Positions 23,852 through 35,547 of a stretch of DNA of 64,000 nt are shown one piece after another (within the stretch, counting starts at the first letter, position 1; every line of letters begins with the position of its first letter). A program made the translations under genes and the position numbers. The notes beneath the pieces were generated by a model, which did not search any database, was not told the origin of the DNA, and saw only the letters and a list, made by a program, of their open reading frames with translations. The DNA is from Platynereis dumerilii (taxonomy: Eukaryota; Annelida; Polychaeta; Phyllodocida; Nereididae), in NCBI GenBank assembly GCA_026936325.1, contig JAPTHN010000015.1:18536124-18600123 (forward strand), read 5' to 3'.

Positions 23852-25497
23852 GGGGAGAATGGGGCCAGTTGAACCGGCAGGCCAGTTGAACCACCCTTGA
23901 TTTTTCATCAGGTGGAGTAGGCATGGGAAGATACTTACAACCTTGTGTTAGGCCTTTTTAGGCTAGTCTTTTCCATACAGATCTTTAGGCTCCATGACAC
24001 ATGGTAATGAAACAATCACACTTTTTTCGTTTTTCGCATAAAAATGTTAGTTTGTCACATTGAGATTGGAGCTTTCATAACATTTAAATTACTTGGTCTG
24101 CAGGGATGTCATGTCATCATAAGATAATGTGTTATGTGCAGATGGAAACCCACCTCCTTAAAATGGTCTCCCTCAAGAAGGGTACATCCAGGCTACTTAT
24201 ATGGATCATTGAGGTCACAGTGGGGCCAGTTGAACCAGAGGTGTTTATGGCAATTTATTATAATTTTTTTCAATCAAATTTTTTATAAAATACATATATA
24301 CAATGAGAGGTACAATTCAGTAAAACTGTTTTTCTAAGTGGCCCATTACAATAGATTAAAATACAAATAAAAAAATTATTATTAAAGTTTAACTGTCGAC
24401 TGGTTCAACTGGCCCCAGGCTATTCTTTGAACAGAAAGAAATGTGTGAGACATTTCAAATTTAGCCTAAACATGCTATGGTCCAAGCTGAACTTGTTAGC
24501 AAAAATTAAGGACTGCAGCCCCAGTGCTAGAGTTTCCAGCCAGTTAACTGTAACAGTTAACTGTGACAGTTAACTGTTTGAAAAAGCATTGAAATGAGAT
24601 TGCTGTCAGCTGAACAGTTAACTGTTAACCTAACAGTTAACTGTTTGATCATAGTGAAAGTTTTAAGGCTACTAAACATTTTTTAAAAAAATAAATCCAG
24701 CACTTCAAATTAGTTCAATTATTTTAAATGGCATAAACAGAAATGCTAAAACTGTGATAATCTAGTCGATATTGTTGATATTTATCAGTGGAAAAGCTTG
24801 ATCAAAATCTTGTTAACGACCTGTTGTTATTTGTTTAGAAAGTAAAAAGTTAATTGTCTGTAGTTATTGCATTTATTTCCATCTAAAAATATAGTTAAAC
24901 AAACAGATGAGGTCTAAGCTACTTATCAGCTCATTTTCGTCGTCTTGGGGCCTTAAATTTGTCTAAAATCTGGCATTTGGAAAGTTATGTTTTCGTTATG
25001 ACAAATTGTTTGTTTGATTGTTTACTGGAACAAATCAACCATCAACAACTGAGTACAACAACTGCAGAGATTTATGAAAAGAAGATTATGAACAGTTTAA
25101 TCCAATTGTTTACTGTTTGGGGTAGTTTGGCAATCACACCAAACTGATAACTTGCATAACAGTTAACTGGCAGTTAACTGTTAACTGTTTAGAAATGGAA
25201 CAGTTAACTGTTAAGCGAGTCAACAGTTTTTACTGGAAACTCTAAGCCCCACACTTCCCCATCATCCTTCCAATGGTTCAACTGGCCCCGAGGGTGGGGC
25301 CAGTTGTACCAATTTATTTTTCATTTTTTGAAGGCTCATTTGTTGGCCGTGGTAGTATATACACCAAAACCTGAATTTCTGATATTTAGACAACTTTTTA
25401 AACTACCTTTTCCAACATGGTTCTCCTTGAAAGCTGTAAAAGTATGCACACAGGAGAGCAATTTATAAAATATGGTTCAACTGGCCCCACTCTCCCC
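23852..25497. mobile_element. TA-flanked inverted-repeat element with GGGGAGAATGGGGCC ends
   Basis: The left end is GGGGAGAATGGGGCCAGTTG (23852 on) and the right end is its near-perfect complement CAACTGGCCCCACTCTCCCC (25478-25497). Both are flanked by TA, consistent with a Tc1/mariner-like target. The motif GGGGCCAGTTGAACC recurs in both orientations near each end (23879, 24223, 24411, 25276, 25300), so the ends are built of repeated subterminal motifs. A younger element occupies the middle. Confidence 0.7.
24526..25245. mobile_element. Nested element with TAGAGTTTCCAG ends and GTTAAC-rich arms
   Basis: The ends are TAGAGTTTCCAG (24528) and CTGGAAACTCTA (25233-25244). The flanks GCCCCAGT and GCCCCACA could be a decayed 8-bp duplication, which would fit hAT. 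Just inside both ends the palindrome CAGTTAACTG is repeated several times (24541-24640, 25157-25215). The frame 24959-25147 (SKIWHLES...) has a very faint likeness to a hAT BED-finger region, which I do not claim. Confidence 0.6.
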
Positions 25498-25664
25498 TAT
25501 AGGGCTTGCCAGCGAAAATATATTGTTTTGCACTGTACAGTAGGCCAGGCCTATAGATATCTATGCCCTCCTTCTTCAAATGTATTCAACAGCCGAAAAC
25601 TATCTGGATAGTAATTTAAAATACCCAAAAATAAATTTGCAAAGATGTCCTATGGTCTTGCTAT

Positions 25665-25697
<33 letters not shown>

Positions 25698-26018
25698 GTG
25701 CAGCTCTGGGCATGACGTTATGATAGAATAAAACTGATCGTAGCGTCACCATCTATTTATAGATTTAAAAAGTGACGTCATCTCTGCCAACTCTCTTATT
25801 ACGTCATCGCCATTGTGCGTTCATTAGACATGACGTCACAATCACGGTGCCACTTTTTGACAGCTTGCCCCATCCCCAAGATTTCCCTAGTATATCCCTG
25901 TGTGAGTACAGCTCCTACCATATTTAGACCTCTGGTCTCTGCTCTGCGGGCAGAGACCTGACGGTCTCCATAAGACAGGGAGATATAGGACTGCCTTGAT
26001 GTACTTAATTCTTGCAAG

Positions 26019-26195
26019 ATGGTGCATGAGAATTCCTCATATCCTTTAGCAGAAGGTGCTGCCTCTATCTGTCTCAATTTCGCCTTCCTCACAGCTCAGT
26101 CAGAGAGCAGTGTCAATACCGACTTTATTACAGTTAGCCATGTAACATCGCATGGTGATGAACCTTATGGAATAGCAGCAGTAGTCTGTAGATGA
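26019..26195 (+). other. Recurrent open frame of the unit, copy 3
   Basis: Opens MVHENSSYPLAEGAASICL and stays open to GDEPYGIAAVVCR. The different last residues come from absence of the short GGAACCTTAT duplication seen in copy 2. Confidence 0.3.
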
Positions 26196-27884
26196 AGGCA
26201 AAGGTGGCTCCCTGCACCACACCAACTCATCTGATGATTGAAGTGCCAGGGGACATGAACAACATTGTGACAGTTGCTCTTGTTGTACAATATACATAAA
26301 AGTTGTTACAATGTATAAAATTGGGTCCAATTTCAAAACATTCGTGCTTCACTAATAAAAGTTTATTAAGTGTGTACTCCTCCTGCCCAAACTAACCTAC
26401 CAATTACATAATTCCAGGATGTAAAGTCCATTCTTCCATTCATCCATTCAGTGTAGTGTATACCCTTTTGAATATGCTCACTAATTTGAGAAGGCTCTTG
26501 TTGGAACAGACCTATTGTATCAATGGACATTATGTCAAGAGAAGTCACATTGTACAATGTACATATTTACCAGAGATATTACTTGGCAAGCATTTAAAAA
26601 TGAGATTTCTGCTGATTTACGACAGCCATAACTTTATAACTTTCACAATCAGATGCATGTTAAACAAGTTTCTGAAAAGTTTGCAGCGAAAGTTTTTTCA
26701 GTGATGCCAGCAGACTGTTGCATGGCAGATGGCTGTCAAGATGTCTGCATAACTGAGTGGAATCCTAACTTTTTGTAATTTAAATGTGTTGTTTAACTCG
26801 TTGAGGACTATTTAGTGCCTTATTTTAAAGTAATTGGTGATCTGTGAATTGTTAAGGATCACCCAACCATAATTAGTCAATGATTAGCAGATGACTGCTG
26901 CCTCTGTGTTAGGAAATTAGCTTTTATTGGATTAATCTCATGTTGTTATGCCAAATAGTTGTGGATGGAAATAGTGGGTTGATAGAATAATGAGATGGTT
27001 CAACATAACACAGCACAACAGCTCTTAAGAGAAGAAAGGCTTGTCATTTAGTCAGTGTGTCTGCCCCACTCAATAACAATGGGGTATTAGCCATCACAAA
27101 TGTGTAGAATTGGGAGGGGGTGGCAGTTATGGCCAGCTATTGAGTCCATTGTTATTACTGTGCATTGCTTGCTATCCAGTTTGCTCCACAATGCTCAACA
27201 ATGCCACTTAATCTGCTCCAGTTAGTTGATTTGGTCAGGTTGGCCACACATCCTGTGAAGACCATTGCCTCCCATCATAAAAGGTCCTGCTGATACTAAC
27301 CATGCCTGCATAGCTCTGCATCAGTTGATCTAAAAATCTATCTCATTGACTGGTTCTATTGTTGTAATGTCAGTATCTATTGTTGCGACCCTGGAACCTA
27401 TTCTTGTAATGCTGCTCCTATTGTCGGAATCTGGTATCTTCATGGTGATATGGTTTCATGTATTGGCTCGAACGTTCATATTATATGTTCAAATGATAAA
27501 TATTACATTTTGTAGTGATAGTGTTTTTTGGATGACATTTTGTTTGAAAGGTCAGTGGTAATAGCTACAAGTCTGGATATCAATTCTTTCAATAACTACA
27601 ATTTCTGAATAATAAGCTAATGTTGAAAAAAAAAGTTATGCCTTCTTTTGAGTGAAACTCCAAAATTGATGTGCCATCAGCAAATACTTGTACGGACAGA
27701 GATCCACTCTATAGCTCACACATATTGCCAAACTAGAACATAAAGCATAGCCTGGTTTTAGATGATCCAGTGAATGAGGAGAAGCATGGGATGTTGGGTT
27801 GTTGCTGTGGATGGGATAGCTCTTGAGCTAATGCCTCAGAATTGCCTCAGCAATTTCCACCAGGAAGGACTAATAATACAATGT

Positions 27885-27945
27885 TTACTCTGTTGTTTCA
27901 AGTGCTTTATATGCGTTTTGTGTTGGTATTTAATCCTGAGACTTG
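27885..27945. other. Head-to-head junction of the repeat array
   Basis: To the left the unit reads in + orientation. From ~27945 the sequence matches the complement of 59390-58960 and so reads in - orientation. The ~60 bp between are AT-rich with no motif I recognise. This is the turning point of the large inverted arrangement. Confidence 0.7.
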
Positions 27946-30070
27946 GTTGAAACTTATGCCTTAGGTAAGGCAGCTGGTCGGCCAGAATCAAGTTGTTCAT
28001 TTGTTGTAATTGATCATTCGCTAGTTGAAGAGCAGAACTATTTTAGATTATAAGCATCAACAGTGTGAAAAAGCTTGACATAGAAGTATTCCTTGACCTT
28101 CAACTCAACAAGATTGATTTGGTTCAATTGTAGCTTTAAGAATATATCCCGAAAAATTCTGTAGTCAAAATGCTGCACAGCACAGCAACATTTCTTCTAG
28201 GTGTTGCCATGCCAATGCCCTGGCAGCTGCTTGAAATTTTACAGTGTATAACTGAGCAACTTGTTACATTTGAATGTCCGAAAGTTAGGCTGAAGCAAGT
28301 GAGGTCAGCCTTTTTGTCATTGCGATTGGCAGGTGGACACATACCGAGTCACAGCGAGCTCGAACCAAATTTAGGGTTAAAAAAAAATGCCCCAGCGTAG
28401 CGATAGGCACCATTACGAAACTGAAGATGACACAAACAAGCAGATGTAAAAAACAAAAAAATCTGTTGGAAACTTTTTGAGATATTGCAATTTTTCAATT
28501 TCTGGTTTATCACATTCCTCTGGTTTGTTTGATATTCCATCTGACTGGGGTGCAAGTTACAAATTCACATGACCAAACTTCAGAGCAACATTTTTGTGTG
28601 TTTCAGATGATATTTTAAAATTAAACAGAATGTTATCTTTATTGGGAAAAGTCCCATATTGATGTCGTGTGTGATAAACTTCTCTTTGTGTGTTTTTAAG
28701 AATTGTGTCACAAGCACTAGAGAACTATTTGCTGTCTTTACCTCAATCTTTACCAAGGAAATACCACAATTTCTTGATTATTGACACAAAACAAATTATA
28801 TAATAGTTCTTGTTTAATAAAATTGAAAATTAGAGTTATAAAAAGATACGGCTATTCTGGAAATATATAATTCTTCATGAAATGTATGGTTATAAATACT
28901 TAGATGTCTGCCTGTGTGCTTGCCTTTGACAGTTTGGTATTTTTTAAAAAAGAAAAGAAGTGCGCAATTGGTTTTATGACCTTTGGTATCTTAGTTTTAA
29001 TCAGTTCGTTTCACATTCACTTTATGAATAGAATCAGAATTATCAAATAGGGTAAATGGATTGGATGTCAGGCAATACACAGGTTTGGAACCCCGAATAG
29101 ACATTTAATATACAGTGTATCAGCTATTCATAACGCTATGGTTTATCAATTTGTTATTTTATTCCTGTACTGAGTTGAAGTTATTGACAGAAGACCTTGG
29201 ATGTTCTTCTACTCAAAAACATATTATTATTCATTGGATTGTAGTCAAACAGTATTATACAGGTCAAGTAATGTCAGATTATCAAGCTAACATTGTTTTT
29301 TGTTTCATAAAATCAAAATACAGTGAAGTGTTTTCTCCTTACTCTCCCTAATTGATAGGATAAGAATATATCAGTAAAAAAGCTCTGTCAAATATTTACT
29401 CACATACGTTTCATAATACTACCTGCTAATACATGGGGAATAGTTGAGCATGCAAATTTTTGCAAATTCTTATGAAAAATTTCCACTTTATTTTCAAATT
29501 AGCCATGCATGAGATTGTCACACTTTCTTTGCATTAAATACAACAGTTTTTTGTTTTTTTTTTTCGAAAAAAAAAAAAAAGGATTACTCTCGTGTTTTGA
29601 ATGATATTTTTTACCATTGAAACTGGTATTGCAAAGGAAGTGCTCATTTAAAAGACTTTCCACATGACTTGTTATGTTAAAAATGGGGTGTGATAAATCA
29701 GAAAGTGAAAAAATTCAATATCTCAAAAAGCTTCCAACATTTTTTTTTTTTTACATCTGCTTGTTCGTCTCATCTTCAGCTACGTAACGGTGCCTATCGT
29801 TATGCTAGGGCATTTTTCAAACTTCAAAGTTTGTTCGGGCTCACTGTGGAGTCCATTATCGCCAATAGTTGTCATAATTCCGGGAAGAAACTGCTTAGCG
29901 AATAGCTGAGTGGTAATAATCAAGGCAACGACAACCATCCAACAACCACTGCTTTTGTTAATTCACCCACTGAGGAAAATCTGAACCACAAAACGTACAA
30001 GCCAGAGCGGTGTCCAACTTTAGTAACAGAGACCCAGGCCGATTGTTTTTCAGTGCATGCAGTGTCAAAC
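27945..30070 (-). repeat. Partial unit, - orientation, split by a foldback
   Basis: Bases 27945-28349 and 29849-~29990 together match the complement of 58810-59390 (for example CAGCTGGTCGGCCAGAATCAA at 27978, and the GACAACCATCCAACAACC block at 29930). The 1.5 kb between is the foldback 28350-29848. Bases 29990-30070 are not clearly assigned. Confidence 0.75.
28350..29848. mobile_element. Foldback element, 1499 bp, with GAGT target duplication
   Basis: The left arm begins CACAGCGAGCTCGAACCAAA and the right arm ends TTTGTTCGGGCTCACTGTG. Arms of ~170 bp pair imperfectly (for example GCGATAGGCACC at 28400 against GGTGCCTATCG at 29790, and GAGATATTGCAATTTTTCA against TGAAAAAATTCAATATCTC). The flanks are GAGT on both sides (28346-28349, 29849-29852). 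The unit continues across the site in the related copy near 58940. The AT-rich middle (28560-29690) has no recognised gene and includes an oligo-T/oligo-A hairpin near 29550-29580. Confidence 0.8.
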
Positions 30071-32611
30071 ACCTGGGAATCACATTTCAAAGAAAGCAAC
30101 ATTGCAACTAGCACAATCAGGAGATGTAATGACACCTTGGCATGAAACAAAACTCCTGCATTGGTTGCCGATTGAATTTTGTTGGTTCACATTGAACGTG
30201 TGGTTGGTTGGATGATTAAAACATCTCAAGAAATGAAAATGATTGTGTCCTTCGAAAGGCTGTGGCAAATATTTGGTCCACGTCATTTTTAGTTTTGAGG
30301 TGAGCCATATGATGCATAACCTTGCAATGCTTGCTTGAGGCTCATGCCTTTTACACATCATCTATAGGTAAGCTCAGCAGCAGTTGGTCAACCAAATATC
30401 AGCGCATTTATAAAGGATTTCTTACTTTCTTCAAACTTCAAGTTACTTGAGAAGTATTCCAAGTTGCATACTGTCCATTTAAGTGGGATAGAATGGTGAT
30501 GAAGAAAAACAATTCATTCTTGACCTTTGAGTCAACCAGATTGATTTTGCTTAAGTGTACCTAAAGGCACACATAACACCATCAAGGTTTGCCTGTCCAA
30601 ATGTTGCTGAAAAATCTAGTTTATTTCTGTGCTGTCATACCAATGGCATGGCAGCTGGAAGTGGCATATATCTGCTATATTTGAATGTCCTAAAGTGAGA
30701 CTGAAGCATGTGAGGTCAGCCCCATTGTGATGGCAACCAATAGAGCTCAGAATGGCAGGTGTACATGTGTCAAGTCCATTATCACCCATTGTTGTTGTCA
30801 TTAGTTTCTTCCTGGTCATTAGTTCCTTCCTGGTGGAAATTACTAAGGCAATTGTGGGGTGCTAACTCCAGAGCTGTCTCACCAACAGCAACCACCCAAC
30901 AACCAGTGTTTTTGCCAATTCACCAGCAAATCTAAAACCATGCCATTGCCTGTGTACCTGTTTGTGTAAACAGTGAATTTCTGTCCCAAAAATGTTTTAT
31001 TACCACTTTAGATTGTTTAGCTCTGCATTTTGTAAGTCATTTTTGCAGGTTTTCCTTTAACATAGTTATTGCAAAATTTATCTGCAAAGTTTATACATTC
31101 TGAGAAGCATATAGCCATATACAATTGCTGCAACCATTACATTCACAATTTTTTAAAAACTTACGTTTGTAAGTACACTTTTTATGATAGCTTTTCAGAC
31201 AGTTGTAGTAATTGCATAATCTAAGAGCGAGACGTATGATTATCTTTTACTGCTGACCTTTAGACAAAATGTCATCCAAACCACATTCTCTGTGAAATGT
31301 AATAATGGTGATCATTCCCATTGGAAAATGGAATTGTGATACAGGAGCAACAGAACCAATAAATGCAACAATACCACCATGAAGATACAAGAATTACAAC
31401 AACAGGAGCAGCGTTACAACAATAGATTCCAGAGTCACAACAATTGATACTGGCATAACAACAATAGAATCAGTCGGTGAGACAGATTCGTTATCAACTG
31501 ATGCAGAGCTATGCAGGGACAGTTAGCACTAGCAGGACCTTTTATGATGGGAGGCAATGGTCTTCACAGGATGTGTGGCCAACCTGACCAAATCAACTAA
31601 CTGGAGCAGATTAAGTGGCATTGTTGAGCATTGTGAAGCAAACTGGATAGCAAGCAATGCACAGTAATAACAATAGGCTCAATAGCTGGCCATAACTGTC
31701 ACCCCTTCCCAATTCTACACATTTGTGATGGTTAATACCCCATTGTTATCGACTGGAGCAGACACACTGACTAAATGACAAACCTTTCTTCTCTTAAGAG
31801 CTGTTATGCTGTGTTATGTTGAACCATCTCATTATTCTATCAACCCACTATTTCCATCCCCAACTATTTGGCATAACAACATAAGATTAATCCAATAAAA
31901 GCTAATTTCATAACAAAGAGGATCTATTCATCAGCTAATCATCAACTAATTATGGTTTGTTGATCCTTAACAATTTACTGATCACTGATTAATTTGAATT
32001 CAGGCACTAAATAGTTCTCATTGAGTTAAACAACACATTAAAATTACAAAAAGTTAGCAGACATCTCGACAGCCATCTGCCATGCAACAGTCTGCTTGCA
32101 TCACTGAAAAAACTTTCGCTGCAAACTTTTCAGAAACTTGTTTAACATGCATCTGATTGTGAAAGTTATAAAGTTATGGCTGTCGTAAATCAGCAGAAAT
32201 CTCATTTTAAATGCTTGCCAAGTGATATCTGTGATAAAAATGTACATTGTACAAGGTAACTTCTTTCGACATAATGTCCATTGATACAATAGGTCTGTTC
32301 CAACAAGAGCCTTCTCAAATTAGTGAGCATATTCAAAAGAGTATACATTACACTTAATGGATGAATGGAAGAATGGACTTTACATCCTGGAATTATGTAA
32401 TTGGTAGGTTAGTTTTGGCAGGAGGAGTACACACTAAATAAACTTTTATTAGTGAAGCACAACTGTTTTGAAATTGGACCCAATTTTATACATTGTAACA
32501 ACTTTATGTATATTGTACAACAAGAGCAACTGTCACAATGTTGTTCATGTCCCCTGGCACTTCAATCATCAGATAAGTTGGTGTGGTGCAGGGAGCCACC
32601 TTTGCCTTCAT

Positions 32612-32785
32612 CTACAGACTACTGCTGCTATTCCATAAGGTTCCATAAGGTTCATCACCATGCGATGTTACATGGCTAACTCTAATAAAGTCGGTATTGA
32701 CACTGCTTTCTGGCTGAGCTGTGAAATTGAGAGAGATAGAGGCAGCACCTTCTACTAAAGGATATGAGGAATTCTCATGCACCAT
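32612..32785 (-). other. Recurrent open frame of the unit, copy 4
   Basis: Opens MVHENSSYPLVEGAASISL. Compared with copy 5 it lacks nine bases (three codons), a change that keeps the frame. Confidence 0.3.
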
Positions 32786-33224
32786 CTCAGCAAGAATTAA
32801 GTACATCAAGACAGTCCTACATCTCCCTGTCTTACATCCATATGCTCAATGACACCAGAACCATTTGGCTTGCAAATGACCAAGGCAAGAAGCAATGTTT
32901 TACACTTCATATTTGGACTGTACTGCTATACATCTGTATATGTGTGCCGGTACAATACATTCAATGGATAATGAACACAAATTCAAGATTTTTAAAAATA
33001 TGTTTACTTTGAATGGTAACAAAGAAATGATCAATGTAGCCTAGGGTATTAAGGATTTAAAGATACATCTATGGTAAGAAAAATGGGTGAATACATATCG
33101 TGAAGTTTATTATGATATATATAATAGTCTCTTTCAACAAGGTAAAAGAGACAGTTTTGACATCTTTATAAGAAGTAGGATAAGACTGAACAGGACAACT
33201 TCAAAGACTTGTTTTTATATGACT

Positions 33225-33555
33225 CTCATCATAAAACCTTCACATTTGAGAATATATGTAACCTGAGACCTTGCGATAGTATAACGAGAGGTCCAGATTG
33301 TTTGGACGTACAATGGAAAATTGGCGTGCTTCATAGACCTTGAGACTTTAACCAACTTGTGGTCTCCTGAGGTTGCACAGGGCCAGAATTTCCATACAAG
33401 GCCATTTCATATGACAAACAACCGCTGTAGACGTAATGTGAACGTTCGGGCAGACGTCTAGAATGTCTTGAAGGTCACCTGACAACGTCATGACGCAACC
33501 GTCTCCCAGCGACTGCATATTAATTAGGCTGCATTGTCGCTACAACCTTCTTAAA
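33225..33555 (-). repeat. Conserved core of the large unit, copy 4
   Basis: Complement of the + cores, including GGAAAATTGGCGTGCTTC, GACTTTAACCAACTTG, GTCATGACGCAACCGTC and TGCATATTAATTAG. Confidence 0.85.
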
Positions 33556-35244
33556 ATACAGAGCAGTCTTTAATAAATTACTGTATATTACCACTAATGG
33601 AATATGACCTTACAAAGAGAAGATTTTTTAGGATTTTTGGTTTAAACATATTTACTACTTTAGGATTTTTAAATACTGCAAGCTGATTTATGCTTGTGCA
33701 GGATAGCATCTTGTTTCTAGCAATCATCTCCAGCTTGGTGTATCAAACAGCTTTAATATATATATAAACTACTCACTTCAATATAAAAGTCACAACCTGT
33801 AACAACATTATTAAAGTCCTCATCAGTATAAATTTATGTGAGCATTCATCAGGCCCAGGTGAATGGGTATAGTAATCATTCAAAATGCATAACCAGGGCA
33901 AGGAACACATTATGACATGATGACATTTCTGGCAATTGAGTTTGCAAGGAGATGATCTGCATCGATCCTTTTCATCATGTTGATTACAAGCTTTTCTCCA
34001 TCTCAAGAAAGAAGAAACAAGTAGCAAGTATGTGACTGGATGCAGGTCCTTCACAGGTCCTCTATATCCAGATCAGAATAATTGCAAACAAGATCTGAAT
34101 GAACCAAGCAATAAATCCAACTCGAGACCAACCATTTTTCATCAGTGGCTGATGCAAGTATTTTGTTGCATGCCAAGGTGTCATTAAATCTCCTGATTGT
34201 GCAGTTTGCAATGTCCCTTTCTTTGAAATATGATTCTCAAGTGTCGGGCACTGAACACTATGGTTTATTTACAACTTGGGGAAGTACAAGCGATACCCTA
34301 AATGCCCTGAGTGATGTCACATCCCTCTACTTGCGAAGTTATACACACATTCATTTGATGATTTATATCCCTGTTAGATATAGAATCTATCCTACACTTA
34401 TTTAACATGTTATGAGTATGTCTCAATGAGATGAAATTGTACAACAGAAATGCTACACTTGACTCCTTGAAGTTAACATTTGAACCAGTATTTGGTTGGT
34501 TTCTAGGTCGCTTCAAACATTTTACCATGTATGTCTTTACATGAATTACAACCTTTAGTACTGCATATAATGACCAAGGGATTTTTGCAAACCTGTCCCT
34601 GACATACACAGTCCATCATATTAGATTAACCTACGGCGTTCACCTACATTTTGTTCAATTACCTGAGAATCGTCTTTCAAACATTGCAACCTGCACAATC
34701 AGGACCTTGGCATCCAACAAAAAACCCTGCATTGGCCACCAAATGAGTTCTGCTGGTTTCAAATTGAATGTGTCGATGGTCGGATGATAAAAACATTCCG
34801 CTCAAGAAATTAAAATGATTGTGTCCTTCAAAAGGCTGTGGCCTAATATCTGGTCCTTGCATTTTTAGATTTGGATGTATGCCATGCCAAACCCTGCAAA
34901 TAGTTTAAGGCTAATCTTTTACAGACCAAGCACAGTATGCTTAGCAGCACCTGGTCGACCAAATTTCAATTCCTAAGGACGTAAAAGAGAGTTTTCTTGA
35001 TGAATAACTCACTATTTCAAGTTATTTGAGAACTATTTCTAGGAGTGCATTGTCAAGCAAAGTGGAATTCAGAGGTTGCGAAAAGAAGTTCTTTCTTGAC
35101 TTTTGAATAAACACGATTGATTTTGCCTGGTTCCCATCAAGACACACACCTCCAGGGCTCCGTGTTGAAATGTTGCCAAGGAGTCAACTTTCCTTGTAAG
35201 CTTTACCATACCAACACCCTAGCAGCAGGAAGTAGTACGTTTGA

Positions 35245-35547
35245 ATGTCCGAAAGTGAAGCTGAAACATATGAGGTCAGCCTCATTGTCATGGTGACCAG
35301 TAGAGCTCGGAAAAGGCAGGTGTACATGTGTCAAGTCCATTATCGCCCATTGTTGTTGTCATTAGGTCCTTCCTGGTGGAAATTGCTAAGGCAATTGTGG
35401 GGCGATAACTCAAGAGCTATCCAATCGACAGCAACCACCCAACAACCGATGCTTTGTAATTCACTAGCAGACGTAAAACCATCCCATGTTAAAATGTTGG
35501 CTGACTTAAAAACTTGGTTAGTTTCTATACCTCTTCCACTTTGTTGA
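35245..35547 (+). other. Second recurrent open frame (MSESEAETYEV...), copy 5
   Basis: Longest version (100 codons) of the frame also seen at 20427-20176 (-). No recognised domain; the Trp pair in GPSWWKLLRQLWG is conserved between the two. Probably incidental. Confidence 0.2.

Larger units (their letters stand above)
23645..25970. mobile_element. Composite nested insertion in unit copy 3
   Basis: The other units run from CAAATGGTTCTGG...GTC directly to CAGGGAGA...AGGACTGCC, whereas here ~2.3 kb intervene. The outer arms (23645-23850, 25500-25970) carry GAGACCGTC near 23683 and its complement GACGGTCTC near 25950, which may mark the outermost element. Inside lies a TA-flanked foldback (~23852-25497), which itself contains a second element (~24526-25245). 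A short GATA run (25665-25695) lies in the right arm. No transposase is recognised. Confidence 0.65.
20951..27885 (+). repeat. ~5.8 kb repeat unit, + orientation, copy 3 (last + copy)
   Basis: Landmarks are GTGGCCAATGCAGATATTTTG (20950), the core at 22985-23345, the recurrent frame at 26019, GGATCACCCAACCATAATTAG (26859), TGCTATCCAGTTTGCTCC (27171) and the TGTTGGGTTGTTGCTGTGG block (27792). A ~2.3 kb composite insertion (~23645-25970) splits it. The unit stops near 27885, just past its CACCAGGAAGG block. After a short junction the unit family resumes in the opposite orientation. Confidence 0.85.
30071..34140 (-). repeat. Large repeat unit, - orientation, copy 4
   Basis: Read on the minus strand it has the same blocks as the + units: CAACAACC (30896), the TGCTATCCAGTTTGC complement (31640), the GGATCACC... 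block (31950), the recurrent frame (32785-32612), the core (33225-33555) and the end block near 34090-34140. Bases ~31700-33750 are almost identical to ~36440-38460 of copy 5, indicating recent duplication or conversion. Confidence 0.85.

Noticed and set aside
24959-25147. Frame SKIWHLES... as a hAT BED finger
   Set aside because: Only the initial Trp and a Thr run fit; the zinc ligands are not in order.
29540-29585. Oligo-T/oligo-A hairpin as a terminator
   Set aside because: It lies within the AT-rich loop of a foldback with no transcribed gene nearby; low complexity explains it.
28000-29960. The 1.5 kb foldback as the true centre of the array palindrome
   Set aside because: The unit has the same orientation on both sides of the foldback. 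The switch lies earlier, near 27.9 kb.
32764-33012. 82-codon frame identical in copies 4 and 5 (also 37505)
   Set aside because: Identity comes from the recent duplication of the whole block; the frame is not open in the other units.
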